This document shows, piece by piece, positions 18,084-26,299 of a DNA stretch of 64,000 bases. How positions within the stretch are numbered: the first letter of the stretch is position 1; each line of letters starts with the position of its first letter. This DNA is from Cognaticolwellia aestuarii (GTDB lineage: Bacteria > Pseudomonadota > Gammaproteobacteria > Enterobacterales > Alteromonadaceae): positions 1 through 64,000 of the forward strand of contig NZ_MUZV01000002.1 of the NCBI RefSeq assembly GCF_002000025.1. Direction: 5' to 3'. A program made the position numbers and the translations under genes. The notes under the pieces are model-generated. The model was not told where the DNA came from, did no database searches, and worked only from the letters and a program-made list of their open reading frames with translations.

Positions 18084-20431
18084 TAAATGACCTCCGCTAG
18101 CATTTTCATAATGTCTGTTTCTAGCGTTTTTATTTCACCTTCGATTTTTGCTAACGGGCGTGGTTCTTGGTAATCATAAAAGTGTCGATTAAACGAAATT
18201 TCATAACCCACTTTGATTTTTGTATAGTCAATCCAAGCATCGGTATGATATGGCAGTACTTCTTTAGTTAAGAATTGCTGACAATGGTCTTTCGCTAAAG
18301 CTAACAGTTCTTCGGTATCAACTTTCCCTTTAGTTTTCTTTGTTTCGTAATCAAGCGGTAACGGCAGGTCGATAAGTTCATTTTCTTCATCACGTTTACC
18401 GTTAATTAATATACCTCCTGGGAAAGGGATATTTTCATAATCTCTCAGGTCTGAATCTGGCTCAGGTTGACTCTTAGCGTTCAAACATGGTTCTGCTGTT
18501 GGGTCTTTTTCACCAAATGCCCCGTGTGAGAGCAACGATTTTTTCATTGCAGCATCAAACTTAAGCTCTGATGTTGCAAATAACTTTTTAAATTGCCCTT
18601 CAATAACTTTTCTGTCTTTAATTAATTCATTGTCTGCGTAGAGTTTCTTCGCTTCTGAAAATATGCGTAGCAGTTCGTCTTGGTCTGCTTTACCTGCTGC
18701 AATTTCATCAGCTATAGCTTCTTTGTTTTTACGCTTTGCAGAGGTTGCCAAATTTTTGAAAAAATCAGAGTTTTTAATACGTTCGATACGCTCATCATTA
18801 ACAATAAAGTTCAAGCGTAGAGGCCTTTCGACAGTAACTTTAAAGTAACCAAAATCCTGATTGTTAAATATTTTTGAAACAAAGATATCTCTGTCTTTAT
18901 CACGTTTTTTATCTTTAGGGCTATCTAGGTTAGTCCCAATTTTATTTAAAGTGCTGGTGATATCATTTTCATAATTAGCATAAAGACGGGTAATTTCAGT
19001 AATATGATCTGGCTCTTTGGCGTCACCATTTACGGGGCCTTCACCAATTTTTTTACGTTTATCTCCTAAGCTTTTTTTCATTTTCCAGGCAAAGTCAGTG
19101 GCATTGATTAATTGAACCTTTCCTTTACGTCTAGCTTCTTTTCGGTTGGTAACAATCCAGATATACGTGTAGATACCTGTGTTGTAGAACATTTGATCAG
19201 GTAGACCAACAATGGCCTCTAGCATATCGTTTTCTAAAATGTACCTACGGATATTGCTTTCACCACCTCCAGCATCGCCAGTAAACATTGGAGAACCATT
19301 AAAAACCACCGCTATTCGTGAACCTCTACCACCCTCAACACCACCTGGTGCTGGTAATTTGTAGGTTTGTGGTGGTCGTTCCATTTTAGACATCATGTGC
19401 ATTAAAAATAGTAATGCACCATCACTAATACGTGGCAAGCCTGGGCCAAATCGGCCATTGAAGCCAAATTGGTCATGTTCTTTGGTTACGTTATCTTTTT
19501 CTGGTTTCCACTCAACACCAAATGGTGGGTTAGCTGCCATGTAGTGAAACTTTTCAGTTGGGTGGCCATCACCATCAGCGAAGCCCTCTTTAAACTTTCC
19601 CGTACCTAAGGTATTGCCGTAAACAACGTTATTTACATCTTCACCTTTAATCATTAAGTCGGAACCACAAATGGCGTATGATTCGGCATTATATTCTTGG
19701 CCAAACAGCTCAATATTTGCATCACTATTGAGATCATCCATAATGGTGCGTTCTGCCTCAGATAAAATACCACCGGTTCCACAGGCAGGGTCGTAAATTT
19801 TAATTACTTTACCCGCTTTATGAATTTGTTCTTCACCTGTAAATAGGAGATTCACCATCAGCTTAACTACCTCTCTCGGCGTGTAGTGATCTCCTGCCTC
19901 TTCATTAGCTTGCTCATTAAATCGGCGAACAAGATCTTCAAAAACATTACCCATTTTATCATTGGGTACTCTATTTGGATGAAGGTCTACTTCAGCCATA
20001 GCTTTAACAACTTCAAACAAACGGTTTGCGTCGTCAAGTTTTTCAATTTCTTCAGAAAAGCTAAACTTTTCGATAATATCGCGTGCTCGTTCAGAGAAGC
20101 CGGCAATGAATTTGTTTAAGTTTGCTGCTAATTTATCGGGGTCATCGAGTAAAGTTTTAAAGGTGAAATTTGATGTGTTAAAAAACTTTAAATCAAACTT
20201 TTGAAGAATTATTTCCTCAATGGTGTCTTCATCTTGATTTGCTTTAACTAGTTTTTCGTATTGTTCTAATACTTGCTGTTTACTTTCAATCAAAACAGAA
20301 TCTAAACGTTTTAATACCGTTAGGGGAATCATGACTCTACGGTATTGAGGTGGTCTGTATGGTCCACGAAGTAAGTTTGCTATTTCCCATACCTTATTAC
20401 TGTGTTCTTTAAATTTTCCAAGTTCTATCAT
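18083..20431 (-). CDS. hsdM: Type I DNA methyltransferase subunit HsdM
   Basis: HsdM methylates adenine at N6 in the target chosen by HsdS, protecting host DNA. The 782-residue product has an HsdM N-terminal helical domain (residues 1-130), SAM-binding motif I DPACGTGG (214-221), FGQEYNAESYAICGSDLMIKG, and catalytic motif IV NPPF (301-304). Beyond the methylase core it carries a long C-terminal part with charged helices and DYTKIKVGYEISFNRHFY, longer than the classical roughly 500-residue HsdM but found in one type I subgroup. It is the first hsd gene, 37 bp after mrr, followed by hsdS with a one-base overlap. Confidence 0.95.
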   Translation of the reverse strand: MIELGKFKEHSNKVWEIANLLRGPYRPPQYRRVMIPLTVLKRLDSVLIESKQQVLEQYEKLVKANQDEDTIEEIILQKFDLKFFNTSNFTFKTLLDDPDKLAANLNKFIAGFSERARDIIEKFSFSEEIEKLDDANRLFEVVKAMAEVDLHPNRVPNDKMGNVFEDLVRRFNEQANEEAGDHYTPREVVKLMVNLLFTGEEQIHKAGKVIKIYDPACGTGGILSEAERTIMDDLNSDANIELFGQEYNAESYAICGSDLMIKGEDVNNVVYGNTLGTGKFKEGFADGDGHPTEKFHYMAANPPFGVEWKPEKDNVTKEHDQFGFNGRFGPGLPRISDGALLFLMHMMSKMERPPQTYKLPAPGGVEGGRGSRIAVVFNGSPMFTGDAGGGESNIRRYILENDMLEAIVGLPDQMFYNTGIYTYIWIVTNRKEARRKGKVQLINATDFAWKMKKSLGDKRKKIGEGPVNGDAKEPDHITEITRLYANYENDITSTLNKIGTNLDSPKDKKRDKDRDIFVSKIFNNQDFGYFKVTVERPLRLNFIVNDERIERIKNSDFFKNLATSAKRKNKEAIADEIAAGKADQDELLRIFSEAKKLYADNELIKDRKVIEGQFKKLFATSELKFDAAMKKSLLSHGAFGEKDPTAEPCLNAKSQPEPDSDLRDYENIPFPGGILINGKRDEENELIDLPLPLDYETKKTKGKVDTEELLALAKDHCQQFLTKEVLPYHTDAWIDYTKIKVGYEISFNRHFYDYQEPRPLAKIEGEIKTLETDIMKMLAEVI

Positions 20432-20468
20432 TTTTTATTTATCCATTGATTCTGTTGTAGGTAAGGGC

Positions 20469-21386
20469 CTAGTTTTCAAAAAATTCTTCGTCGATTTTCT
20501 TCAGGTGTAATACCTGTTCGTCTCTACTGCCAATGTTATAACGCAGCATGAGTTTTGCTAATTCTGTTCCATTGATAAGTACGATGCGTGTACCTAAATC
20601 TTGTGCCGTTTTTTTTGCTGATGCGGTGAATTCAGATGTGGTAATGAAGATACCTTTTTGCGCTTTCTTAAGGTTTAAAGCACCAAAGAAATCACGAATA
20701 TCGCTAGCACCAACATTGTTGCCCTCAGCGTAACGTTTAGCTTGTATGTATATCTGATCTACGCCTAACGGGTCTTGATCTATAACACCATCAATGCCGT
20801 TATCTCCTGTTTTACCCAGAGCATGTGCCGCACCTTCACCAGTACCGCCATAACCCATAGCAACGAGGAGCTCGATTAATAAACCCTCAAAGAATGCTGG
20901 TGTGACTTTGCGAGTGCGTTCTAGAATATCTTGAGCTAATGAGTTGTTAATGGTTTTATATGCTGCTCGTAGAGCTTCATCAGGAGTAATTTCTTCGGTA
21001 TCTATAGATGTTGCTTCTATAACATCAGAGCCTTCGTTTTTTTGCTCTGTGAATGCAATAAACTCATCAAATTGCTTTAAATACTTTTTATCAATAACAG
21101 CTTGATTGTCTTTGAGTGCATTAATACCGCGGTCGGTAATTTTAAAGTGAGCACGCCTCGTTACTTCAAGTAAACCAGCTTTAGAAAGGTAGGTACGCGC
21201 CCAACCAACTCTGTTATCGAGAATGCTTTGCTTGCCGCTCGGTAATGTTTCTTCACGCTCGTCTTCAGTAAGATTAAACTTATCAGCAAGCTCATTGATA
21301 ACATCACGAAGTTTTACTTCTTTGTCATTAGCAGCCTGAGCTATCTCAAGAAAAGGGCGCATAAATGCTTGATAGTTAGGGATCAT
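20469..21386 (-). CDS. mrr: Mrr-type restriction endonuclease
   Basis: Mrr is a type IV enzyme that cuts DNA carrying foreign modifications. The 305-residue product has an N-terminal winged-helix domain (residues 1-95, including WARTYLSKAGLLEVTRRAHFKITDRG) and a C-terminal restriction-endonuclease fold. The catalytic region is NGIDGVIDQDPLGVDQIYIQAKRY (split: NGIDGVIDQDPLG, then VDQIYIQAKRY) with the Asp and QAK expected for Mrr, followed by FFGALNLKKAQKGIFITTSEFT. Length equals that of E. coli Mrr. Its ATG overlaps the stop of the upstream HTH gene (ATGA), so the two are translationally coupled. It may add modified-DNA restriction to the type I system. Confidence 0.93.
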   Translation of the reverse strand: MIPNYQAFMRPFLEIAQAANDKEVKLRDVINELADKFNLTEDEREETLPSGKQSILDNRVGWARTYLSKAGLLEVTRRAHFKITDRGINALKDNQAVIDKKYLKQFDEFIAFTEQKNEGSDVIEATSIDTEEITPDEALRAAYKTINNSLAQDILERTRKVTPAFFEGLLIELLVAMGYGGTGEGAAHALGKTGDNGIDGVIDQDPLGVDQIYIQAKRYAEGNNVGASDIRDFFGALNLKKAQKGIFITTSEFTASAKKTAQDLGTRIVLINGTELAKLMLRYNIGSRDEQVLHLKKIDEEFFEN

Positions 21387-21559
21387 TTATTTTCCTTTTG
21401 TTCTTCAATCCATTGTTCAATATCTACACGCTTAAAGCGCCAGCTACCGCCGACTTTAAAGCCGGGAAGTTTACCTTCGCTAGCGAGTCTATAAGCCGTT
21501 TTTTCATTGAGTTTTAAATAGATCGCTAACTCTTGAATCGTGAGTATATCGTCAGCCAT
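21383..21559 (-). CDS. Excisionase-like helix-turn-helix protein (58 aa)
   Basis: This short gene encodes 58 residues starting MADDILTIQELAIYLKLNEK, then TAYRLASEGKLPGFKVGGSW and RFKRVDIEQWIEEQKENK. This is the MerR/excisionase-type DNA-binding fold (helix_turn_helix_17): LTIQELA..L, TAYRLASEGKLPGFKVGG.WRF and a terminal recognition-supporting helix. AGGGGG lies 9 nt before the ATG. It is the first gene of the restriction island and overlaps mrr by ATGA, so it is likely a transcriptional regulator of the island or a remnant of an excision factor. Confidence 0.85.
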   Translation of the reverse strand: MADDILTIQELAIYLKLNEKTAYRLASEGKLPGFKVGGSWRFKRVDIEQWIEEQKENK

Positions 21560-21830
21560 TCACAATGCCCCCTAACTTAGATTAATCCTATCATATGAGA
21601 AAATTGAGGAATTTGAAAGGCAATCAAATTAATAGATCAAAATTATTTTTAAACAATTAATTTAGCCTGGTTTTTTACGTTATTTATATTTAGCTAGTTG
21701 ATTTATATAAAGTTCAATTTATCGACATTCACATTAATTATTGGTATTGTAACTAATTGATATTTATGGGGTATTTGATCTTTTTTTGTTAGTTCATCTA
21801 ACATCGTTTTTATATGATTGATTTGGTGTG
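21560..21830. promoter_or_regulatory. Divergent region between the restriction island and the TnsA-like gene
   Basis: About 270 bp of AT-rich DNA. For the island (minus strand) a TATGAT box lies at 21595-21590, with TTTCAA 17 bp upstream, and predicts a start about 25 nt before the HTH gene ATG. No clear promoter for the plus-strand gene and no recognisable transposon end was found. Confidence 0.35.
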
Positions 21831-22349
21831 ATGATGAAAAAAAGAAAAGGCATAACGAGAAAAATCAGAGACGGCTGGATTGAGCTATGGGAATTAGACA
21901 ATAGTCAAAGCCCACTGTATTTTTCGTTTATTAAAACTCAAGATATTAAATCTTATGGCTCTAAGGCTCGTGTTCCTGATTTTTGTGATGATTCACAAGA
22001 TAGAAACCTATTATCTACAAATGAGCGTTTATTCTTTTATCGTCTGCGCTTTTCAAAGCGTTTTGTGTGGATTAAAGAGCAATATCCTCTGTTGCCGCTA
22101 GCCCGAGCTATGGCTGTAGCAAAAGAATTAAAACTTAAGTACCCGACATATCCTTATACCTCCAATATTGAAGTGGTAATGACAAGTGATTTCTACTGCC
22201 AAGACTTTACTGGTCAGCAATATGTTTATTCAATTAAAGATGAAAAGCAGTTTGCAAAAGCAATTGGTGCCTTAGTTACGAGTGAGAGAGTCACGAGTGA
22301 GTGTCCTGTTAACCTATCTGTTAGCTTATTTTTATATTCAGTTAATTAG
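21831..22349 (+). CDS. TnsA-like transposon endonuclease, probably truncated
   Basis: TnsA is the Tn7 endonuclease that nicks the 5' ends of the transposon with the help of TnsB. The 172-residue product shows TnsA N-terminal features: RNLLSTNERLFFY with a candidate catalytic Glu, WIKEQYPLLPL, KLKYPTYPYTSN, VVMTSDFYC with a candidate catalytic Asp, and YVYSIKDEK with a candidate catalytic Lys. The Gln expected two residues before that Lys appears to be Ser. The winged C-terminal domain of full TnsA (about 270 residues) is missing. No tnsB, tnsC or tnsD lies nearby. It borders the restriction island, so it may be a remnant of the element that carried it. Starts at 21828 (GTG) or 21834 are possible. 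Confidence 0.65.
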   Translation: MMKKRKGITRKIRDGWIELWELDNSQSPLYFSFIKTQDIKSYGSKARVPDFCDDSQDRNLLSTNERLFFYRLRFSKRFVWIKEQYPLLPLARAMAVAKELKLKYPTYPYTSNIEVVMTSDFYCQDFTGQQYVYSIKDEKQFAKAIGALVTSERVTSECPVNLSVSLFLYSVN

Positions 22350-22375
22350 GTCTGCTTTAATAACATTTGATTTAT

Positions 22376-22381
22376 TATAAT
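22376..22381 (+). promoter_or_regulatory. Putative -10 box for the reductase/desaturase pair
   Basis: TATAAT lies immediately before the first palindrome. A repressor bound there would block transcription. No strong -35 is visible. Confidence 0.45.
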
Positions 22382-22428
22382 TTGAGCGTACAATTGTGCG
22401 CTCAAACTTTAGCGTACAAGTGTACACT
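22381..22428 (+). promoter_or_regulatory. Two FabR/DesT-like palindromic operators
   Basis: TTGAGCGTACAATTGTGCGC (with its symmetric extension, 22381-22406) is a 26-bp palindrome with one mismatched pair. AGCGTACAAGTGTACACT (22411-22428) is a second palindrome with the same AGCGTACA half-site. This half-site resembles the operators of the TetR-family fatty acid regulators FabR (fabA, fabB in E. coli) and DesT (desCB in Pseudomonas). The genes downstream are the same type as desCB. The second palindrome ends 6 bp before the ATG at 22435. The regulator itself is not in this window. Confidence 0.7.
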
Positions 22429-22434
22429 CAAATT

Positions 22435-23493
22435 ATGTTATTTACGACTTTAAACAAACTAAGTATATGGTTTTCACACCATAGTGCTTTTTCTGGTTAT
22501 TTTGAACCAGTAATACAGCGAGTAAAACCTGCATGGCGTCAGGGTTTATATCGCGCTCAAGTGCTTAATGTTACTAAAGCTATTGGTGACTTTGTTCATA
22601 TTACATTGCAACCTCAGCACCAGTGGAAAGCTCATAAAGCGGGTCAACATATTGAATTGACTGTTGAATTAAATGGCCGTTTGCTGACTCGAATTTTTAC
22701 AATTGCCTCTAGTCCGCAGCAATATGTTAAAGATAAAACAATTACTTTAGTGATTAAAACTAATGAATTAGGCCGTTTTACACCACAGTTAGCCGATGAA
22801 CTTATCATTAATAGTTGGGTAAATATTTCAGCAGCACAAGGTGATTTTGTATTTCAGCAGGTAAATAAACCGTTAGAAACTCCGACTGTTATGATTGCAG
22901 GTGGTTCCGGTATAACTCCAATGATGTCAATGTTGTCAGAGCATTTATCTACAGCTAACAACCCAGTGTATTTACGTTATATTGCGCCATTAAATGAGCA
23001 TCAATTTGTAGAGAATTTAGCGTTACTAGCGAAAGAACACCCGTATTTCACATTTGATCTTATGACCCGTAGTGAGCATGAATCACAACCATTAACCTTA
23101 CTGGCTAAGTCAGATGTTTATTGCTGTGGGCCTCAAGGTTTAATGTTTGACATTGAAGCGTTAAGTAAAGATACGGGGGCTAATTTCTATCAAGAGTATT
23201 TCTCATTAGCTCCCACTTTTAATGATGATTCAGCGGCTAAAATAGACATCACCGTTACGTTAAATGGCAAGGTATTCACTGCATCTAATCAACAAAATCT
23301 GTTAATACAATTAGAAAGCCAAAATGCGCCAGTTATACGTGGTTGCGGCATTGGTGTGTGTCACCAATGTCACTTTACTAAAAAGAGTGGGCTCGTAAAA
23401 AACTTGCTTACTGGCGATGTGTCAGACAGTGGTGAACAAATTATACAGCTGTGTATTTCAAAGCCATTAAGCGACTTGGAGATGTCAATATGA
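22435..23493 (+). CDS. Ferredoxin reductase-type oxidoreductase for a fatty acid desaturase (DesC-like)
   Basis: This protein likely passes electrons from NAD(P)H through FAD and a 2Fe-2S centre to the desaturase encoded next to it. It has an FAD-binding domain (GQHIELTVELNGRLLTRIFTIASSP), an NAD-binding domain (VMIAGGSGITPMMSML, CCGPQGLM) and a C-terminal plant-type ferredoxin domain with RGCGIGVCHQC and a distal Cys in IQLCIS. The ATG at 22435 is preferred over the in-frame GTG at 22396, which lies inside the operator. No strong Shine-Dalgarno is seen. The stop overlaps the desaturase start by ATGA. Confidence 0.87.
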   Translation: MLFTTLNKLSIWFSHHSAFSGYFEPVIQRVKPAWRQGLYRAQVLNVTKAIGDFVHITLQPQHQWKAHKAGQHIELTVELNGRLLTRIFTIASSPQQYVKDKTITLVIKTNELGRFTPQLADELIINSWVNISAAQGDFVFQQVNKPLETPTVMIAGGSGITPMMSMLSEHLSTANNPVYLRYIAPLNEHQFVENLALLAKEHPYFTFDLMTRSEHESQPLTLLAKSDVYCCGPQGLMFDIEALSKDTGANFYQEYFSLAPTFNDDSAAKIDITVTLNGKVFTASNQQNLLIQLESQNAPVIRGCGIGVCHQCHFTKKSGLVKNLLTGDVSDSGEQIIQLCISKPLSDLEMSI

Positions 23494-24551
23494 CTCAAAT
23501 GAATTACGAACAATTTGCTCAAGAGCTTGATGCTATAAAGCAAAATACTATGGCAAAAGTAGGTAAAAAAGACGCCGACTATATTCGCCGCGTTATTCGC
23601 TGGCAACGTTACTGTGGTTGGACCGGCCGTTTAATGTTATTAACGGGATTAATTCATCCTGCACTATGGGTTGTAGGTATTTTATTACTAGCGACATCAA
23701 AAATTTTAGACAATATGGAAATTGGTCATAATGTTATGCATGGTCAATATGATTGGATGAATGATAAACACATTAACTCGCAAAGTTATGAATGGGATAT
23801 TGCCTGTGATGGTAAAAGCTGGAACCGAGTTCATAACTTTGAACATCACACATACACCAATGTCATAGGTAAAGACCGTGATTTTGGTTACGGACTTTTA
23901 CGTTTATCAAGTGACTTTAAATGGAGAGTTAAAAACCTTTGGCAGTTTATAACTTACATTAATTTAAGTTTGTTATTTCAGTGGGGCATTGCTTACCACG
24001 AACTAGCTGCTGAACGTGTTTTTTTTGGTAAGAAAAAAGACGGGCGAGACCAGCGTGTTCCTCACTCTGAATTAAAGCATCGCTTTTTTAGTAAGGCCTC
24101 ACGCCAAATAATTAAAGATTATGTGTTTTTCCCATTGATTGCTGGTCCATTATTTTTGTGGGTGTTAGTCGGTAATTTAATTGCCAACTTGTTACGTAAT
24201 TTATGGACGTCAACCATCATATTTTGTGGTCACTTTACAGAACACGTGCATACCTTTACAGAAGCGTCTATTGAAAATGAGACTCGTGGACAATGGTATT
24301 ACCGTCAAGCGCTGGGGTCTTCAAATATTCAGGGCGGTAAAGGTTTCCATTTAATGACAGGACATTTGAGCTTTCAAATAGAGCATCATTTATATCCTGA
24401 CTTACCATCTTCTCGTTACCAAGAAGTTGCACCACAGGTACAGGCTGTCTTTAAAAAATATCAACTGCAGTATAATACGGGGAGTTTTTTGACGCAGTAC
24501 TCGGGCGTATTAAAACGTATATTTAAATACTCTTTACCAAACGCCGCTTAG
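23490..24551 (+). CDS. Membrane fatty acid desaturase (DesB-like)
   Basis: A di-iron integral membrane desaturase that introduces a double bond into acyl chains, probably the delta-9 position as in DesB; the position is inferred. The three histidine boxes are present: GHNVMHGQYDW, HNFEHHTYTN and QIEHHLYPDLPSSR. Membrane-spanning segments lie around residues 40-60 and 145-230. The start at 23490 is preferred to one 39 bp upstream because GGAG lies just before it and the ATG overlaps the reductase stop (ATGA), indicating coupling. At 353 residues it is normal for the family. Cold-adapted marine bacteria use such enzymes for membrane fluidity. Confidence 0.9.
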   Translation: MTQMNYEQFAQELDAIKQNTMAKVGKKDADYIRRVIRWQRYCGWTGRLMLLTGLIHPALWVVGILLLATSKILDNMEIGHNVMHGQYDWMNDKHINSQSYEWDIACDGKSWNRVHNFEHHTYTNVIGKDRDFGYGLLRLSSDFKWRVKNLWQFITYINLSLLFQWGIAYHELAAERVFFGKKKDGRDQRVPHSELKHRFFSKASRQIIKDYVFFPLIAGPLFLWVLVGNLIANLLRNLWTSTIIFCGHFTEHVHTFTEASIENETRGQWYYRQALGSSNIQGGKGFHLMTGHLSFQIEHHLYPDLPSSRYQEVAPQVQAVFKKYQLQYNTGSFLTQYSGVLKRIFKYSLPNAA

Positions 24552-24592
24552 TCAAAGTTAAGACTATTTATAGCTGGATAAGCTAAATACTT

Positions 24593-24626
24593 AAAAGCCG
24601 ATTAGCGTTAAGTTAATCGGTTTTAT
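24593..24626 (+). terminator. Terminator after the desaturase
   Basis: CCGATTA (24598-24604) and TAATCGG (24614-24620) form a stem, flanked by AAAAG on the left and TTTTA on the right. It may also serve minus-strand transcription. Confidence 0.6.
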
Positions 24627-24676
24627 TGTTTCTGTGGGGGCGGCCTAGAATAGGTCGCTCTACCACAATTATTTTT

Positions 24677-25008
24677 CTAATGGTTGGCGTAATGTCCACC
24701 AATAGCGAATATATAAAAATACTCTGCATTGAACTTGTAAATGAGTCTGTCTTTTTGGGAAATTCGCTTTGACCATAAACCATAAACCATAAACCATAAA
24801 CCATAAACCATAAACCATAAACCATAAACCATAAACCATAAACCATAAAGGTTATGTTTTAGTGGCTCGGGTTTCCCTGATCCACTACTGGGATCTGAGC
24901 GAAGCACTTCTTTTAATATTTTACATAGCACTTTATTTGATTTTTATCTTTTTCTCTTAACTGCTCATAAGTGAGCCACGTTTTACCTTCAAAGATTAAT
25001 GATCTCAT
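24677..25008 (-). pseudogene. yoeB: YoeB toxin gene, frameshifted and repeat-expanded
   Basis: YoeB is an mRNA-cleaving toxin that acts at the ribosome. The minus strand from the ATG at 25008 reads MRSLIFEGKTWLTYEQLREK, then loses frame near 24935. The other frame continues with KVLCKILKEVLRSDPSSG, SGKPEPLKHNLYGLW, SKRISQKDRLIYKFN and AEYFYIFAIGGHY, which follow E. coli YoeB closely (KGKPEPLKHNLSGFWSRRI, then HRLVYAV). A TTTATGG repeat of 11 copies lies inside the gene at LYGLW, where two copies would give the normal protein. Nine extra copies add 63 bp, so frame is preserved and 21 residues (MVYGLWF three times) are inserted. The first 20 bp overlap the end of yefM. Confidence 0.8.
24773..24849 (-). 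repeat. 11-copy heptanucleotide repeat (TTTATGG)
   Basis: CCATAAA on the plus strand (TTTATGG on the minus) is repeated 11 times with no visible error over 77 bp. It lies inside the yoeB remnant. Because 7 is not a multiple of 3, the repeat gives the same heptapeptide cycle (MVYGLWF) in all minus-strand frames. Confidence 0.97.
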
Positions 25009-25261
25009 CTAATTGCTCTTGTGCTGGTTTGTGGCTTTTATTGCTCTTATGCGTACTCATTGATTCAGCTATTTGTTGCATCAAGCTATTACTTTGTAAT
25101 ACGTGTAATGTTTCTTGTTCTCTTTCCCAATCATCTGCACTCATTACAATAAAAGCATCACCAGCACGCCTAGTTACTTTAATAGGTTTATACTCGCTAA
25201 CTGTTTGTTCAACTTATGTTTTTAGGTTGTCTCTAAACTGATTTACACTTATGCTATCCAT
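24989..25261 (-). pseudogene. yefM: YefM/Phd-family antitoxin gene with an early stop
   Basis: YefM neutralises YoeB and represses the operon. From the ATG at 25261 the minus strand reads MDSISVNQFRDNLKT, then TAA at codon 16 (25216-25214), then VEQTVSEYKPIKVTRRAGDA and FIVMSADDWEREQETLHVLQ in the same frame to a stop at 24989. The segment FRDNLKT..EQ, the RRAGDAFIVMSADDWE signature and the Leu-rich helix after it are the Phd/YefM fold. One base change would restore the frame. GGAG lies 7 nt before the ATG. The gene overlaps yoeB by 20 bp, the normal operon arrangement. Confidence 0.82.
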
Positions 25262-25277
25262 AGAAAACTCCAATTTA

Positions 25278-25297
25278 TGTACGGTATTGTCGTACGT
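25278..25297 (-). promoter_or_regulatory. Putative operator of the yefM-yoeB remnant
   Basis: GTACG (25279-25283) and CGTAC (25291-25295) form an inverted repeat just upstream of yefM. YefM-YoeB complexes bind TGTACA-type palindromes in E. coli, so this is a plausible autoregulatory site. Confidence 0.4.
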
Positions 25298-25422
25298 TTT
25301 AGTCTAAAAAATATAATAAGTCACATAAAAGGACAAAAAACAGTTGGCTTTTTGCTCCTTCGTCGCTAAGTTTAGCTAACCATTTTTTTCCTCTTAGTGA
25401 GACGTTTTTTACACATTAAGTC

Positions 25423-25914
25423 ATGATTATCGTACAAAAAATAGAAACACATTGGACTAAAGCCTCAAGAGGGATGCCAAACTCAAAACTAAGAAACTCT
25501 GTCCCAAGGGGGCTAGAGTTACCTCATATTGAAAATGATGCAGCCATTTTTGTTCATGAGGTCAAAGCAACCGAAGATAATGGTTTTAACTTGGAAAGTG
25601 AAACTTTGGCTATTCCAAACCAAAAGAAATACTGGTCGTTTGAGTTTACAGAGTCCGATAATAGGTTAAATGTATTCTTTAGCTATAGTTACCACGAACA
25701 TGGTGCGCCAAATAGGGGAGGTTTTCGCCGTAATCTTATAAACCTATCTGAAGGTGAAACCGCTAGCTTTCATATAAATGGTCGTTTTACTTATTATAGT
25801 GGTCAGTGGTATCGGCAGTATTTTGTAAATATTGGGTACGGGGTTAGCGAAACTGACGTTTTCCTGTCAAAGCCGTTTAATCGTCATGTTAATAAAATGG
25901 TCAATTTATTCTAA
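25423..25914 (+). CDS. Hypothetical protein (163 aa)
   Basis: I do not recognise a family. The 163-residue product is polar, with no signal peptide or membrane segment, and looks beta-rich (YWSFEFTESDNRLNVFFSYSY, then FHINGRFTYYSGQWYRQYFVN, split by charged loops). Aromatic residues are frequent. Its neighbours are the decayed toxin-antitoxin pair on the left and gph on the right, so it sits in a small variable region. The start at 25423 has only a weak ribosome site (TTAAG). The reading frame is clean, but whether it is expressed is uncertain. Confidence 0.55.
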   Translation: MIIVQKIETHWTKASRGMPNSKLRNSVPRGLELPHIENDAAIFVHEVKATEDNGFNLESETLAIPNQKKYWSFEFTESDNRLNVFFSYSYHEHGAPNRGGFRRNLINLSEGETASFHINGRFTYYSGQWYRQYFVNIGYGVSETDVFLSKPFNRHVNKMVNLF

Positions 25915-26299
25915 AAAACGTATCACAAAGCATTCTAGCTGAAATTCAAAGCTCCGCTCAATTACGGCATGTCGCTGCGCTGGGTAAAGACTCAAAAAAT
26001 TAGGTGAGTTTCGAACCAATAAAAAGGTTGCTAACATAATGATGTTGTTAGTATTTATATAAAAACACGCCCTGAGATGGACGGCAAGTCCTAAAACTTA
26101 CTTTTCACTGCATATTTCAACAAGGGAGCCTCTAAAATATAAAGGACACCTATTCTAATATCTAATTGAGTGAACCTCTCGTTAAACTCAGTAGCTTACT
26201 GCATCTACTTTTATTTTTTATCAAAAATGCATGAACAACTGCACTAATGCATTGAGTTCAGGTAACATTCCTCACATAACTTAAGGAGCAGAGAACACA
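25915..26299. other. Intergenic region before gph, no gene seen
   Basis: No supported ORF or RNA. ATGCAT occurs at both ends of a short segment near 26228-26252. AAGGAG near 26284 is the probable ribosome site of gph. Nothing else was recognised. Confidence 0.5.

Noticed and set aside
24613-24846. Protein made of MVYGLWF repeats
   Set aside because: It is an artefact of the heptanucleotide repeat inside the yoeB remnant; the same peptide appears in every frame.
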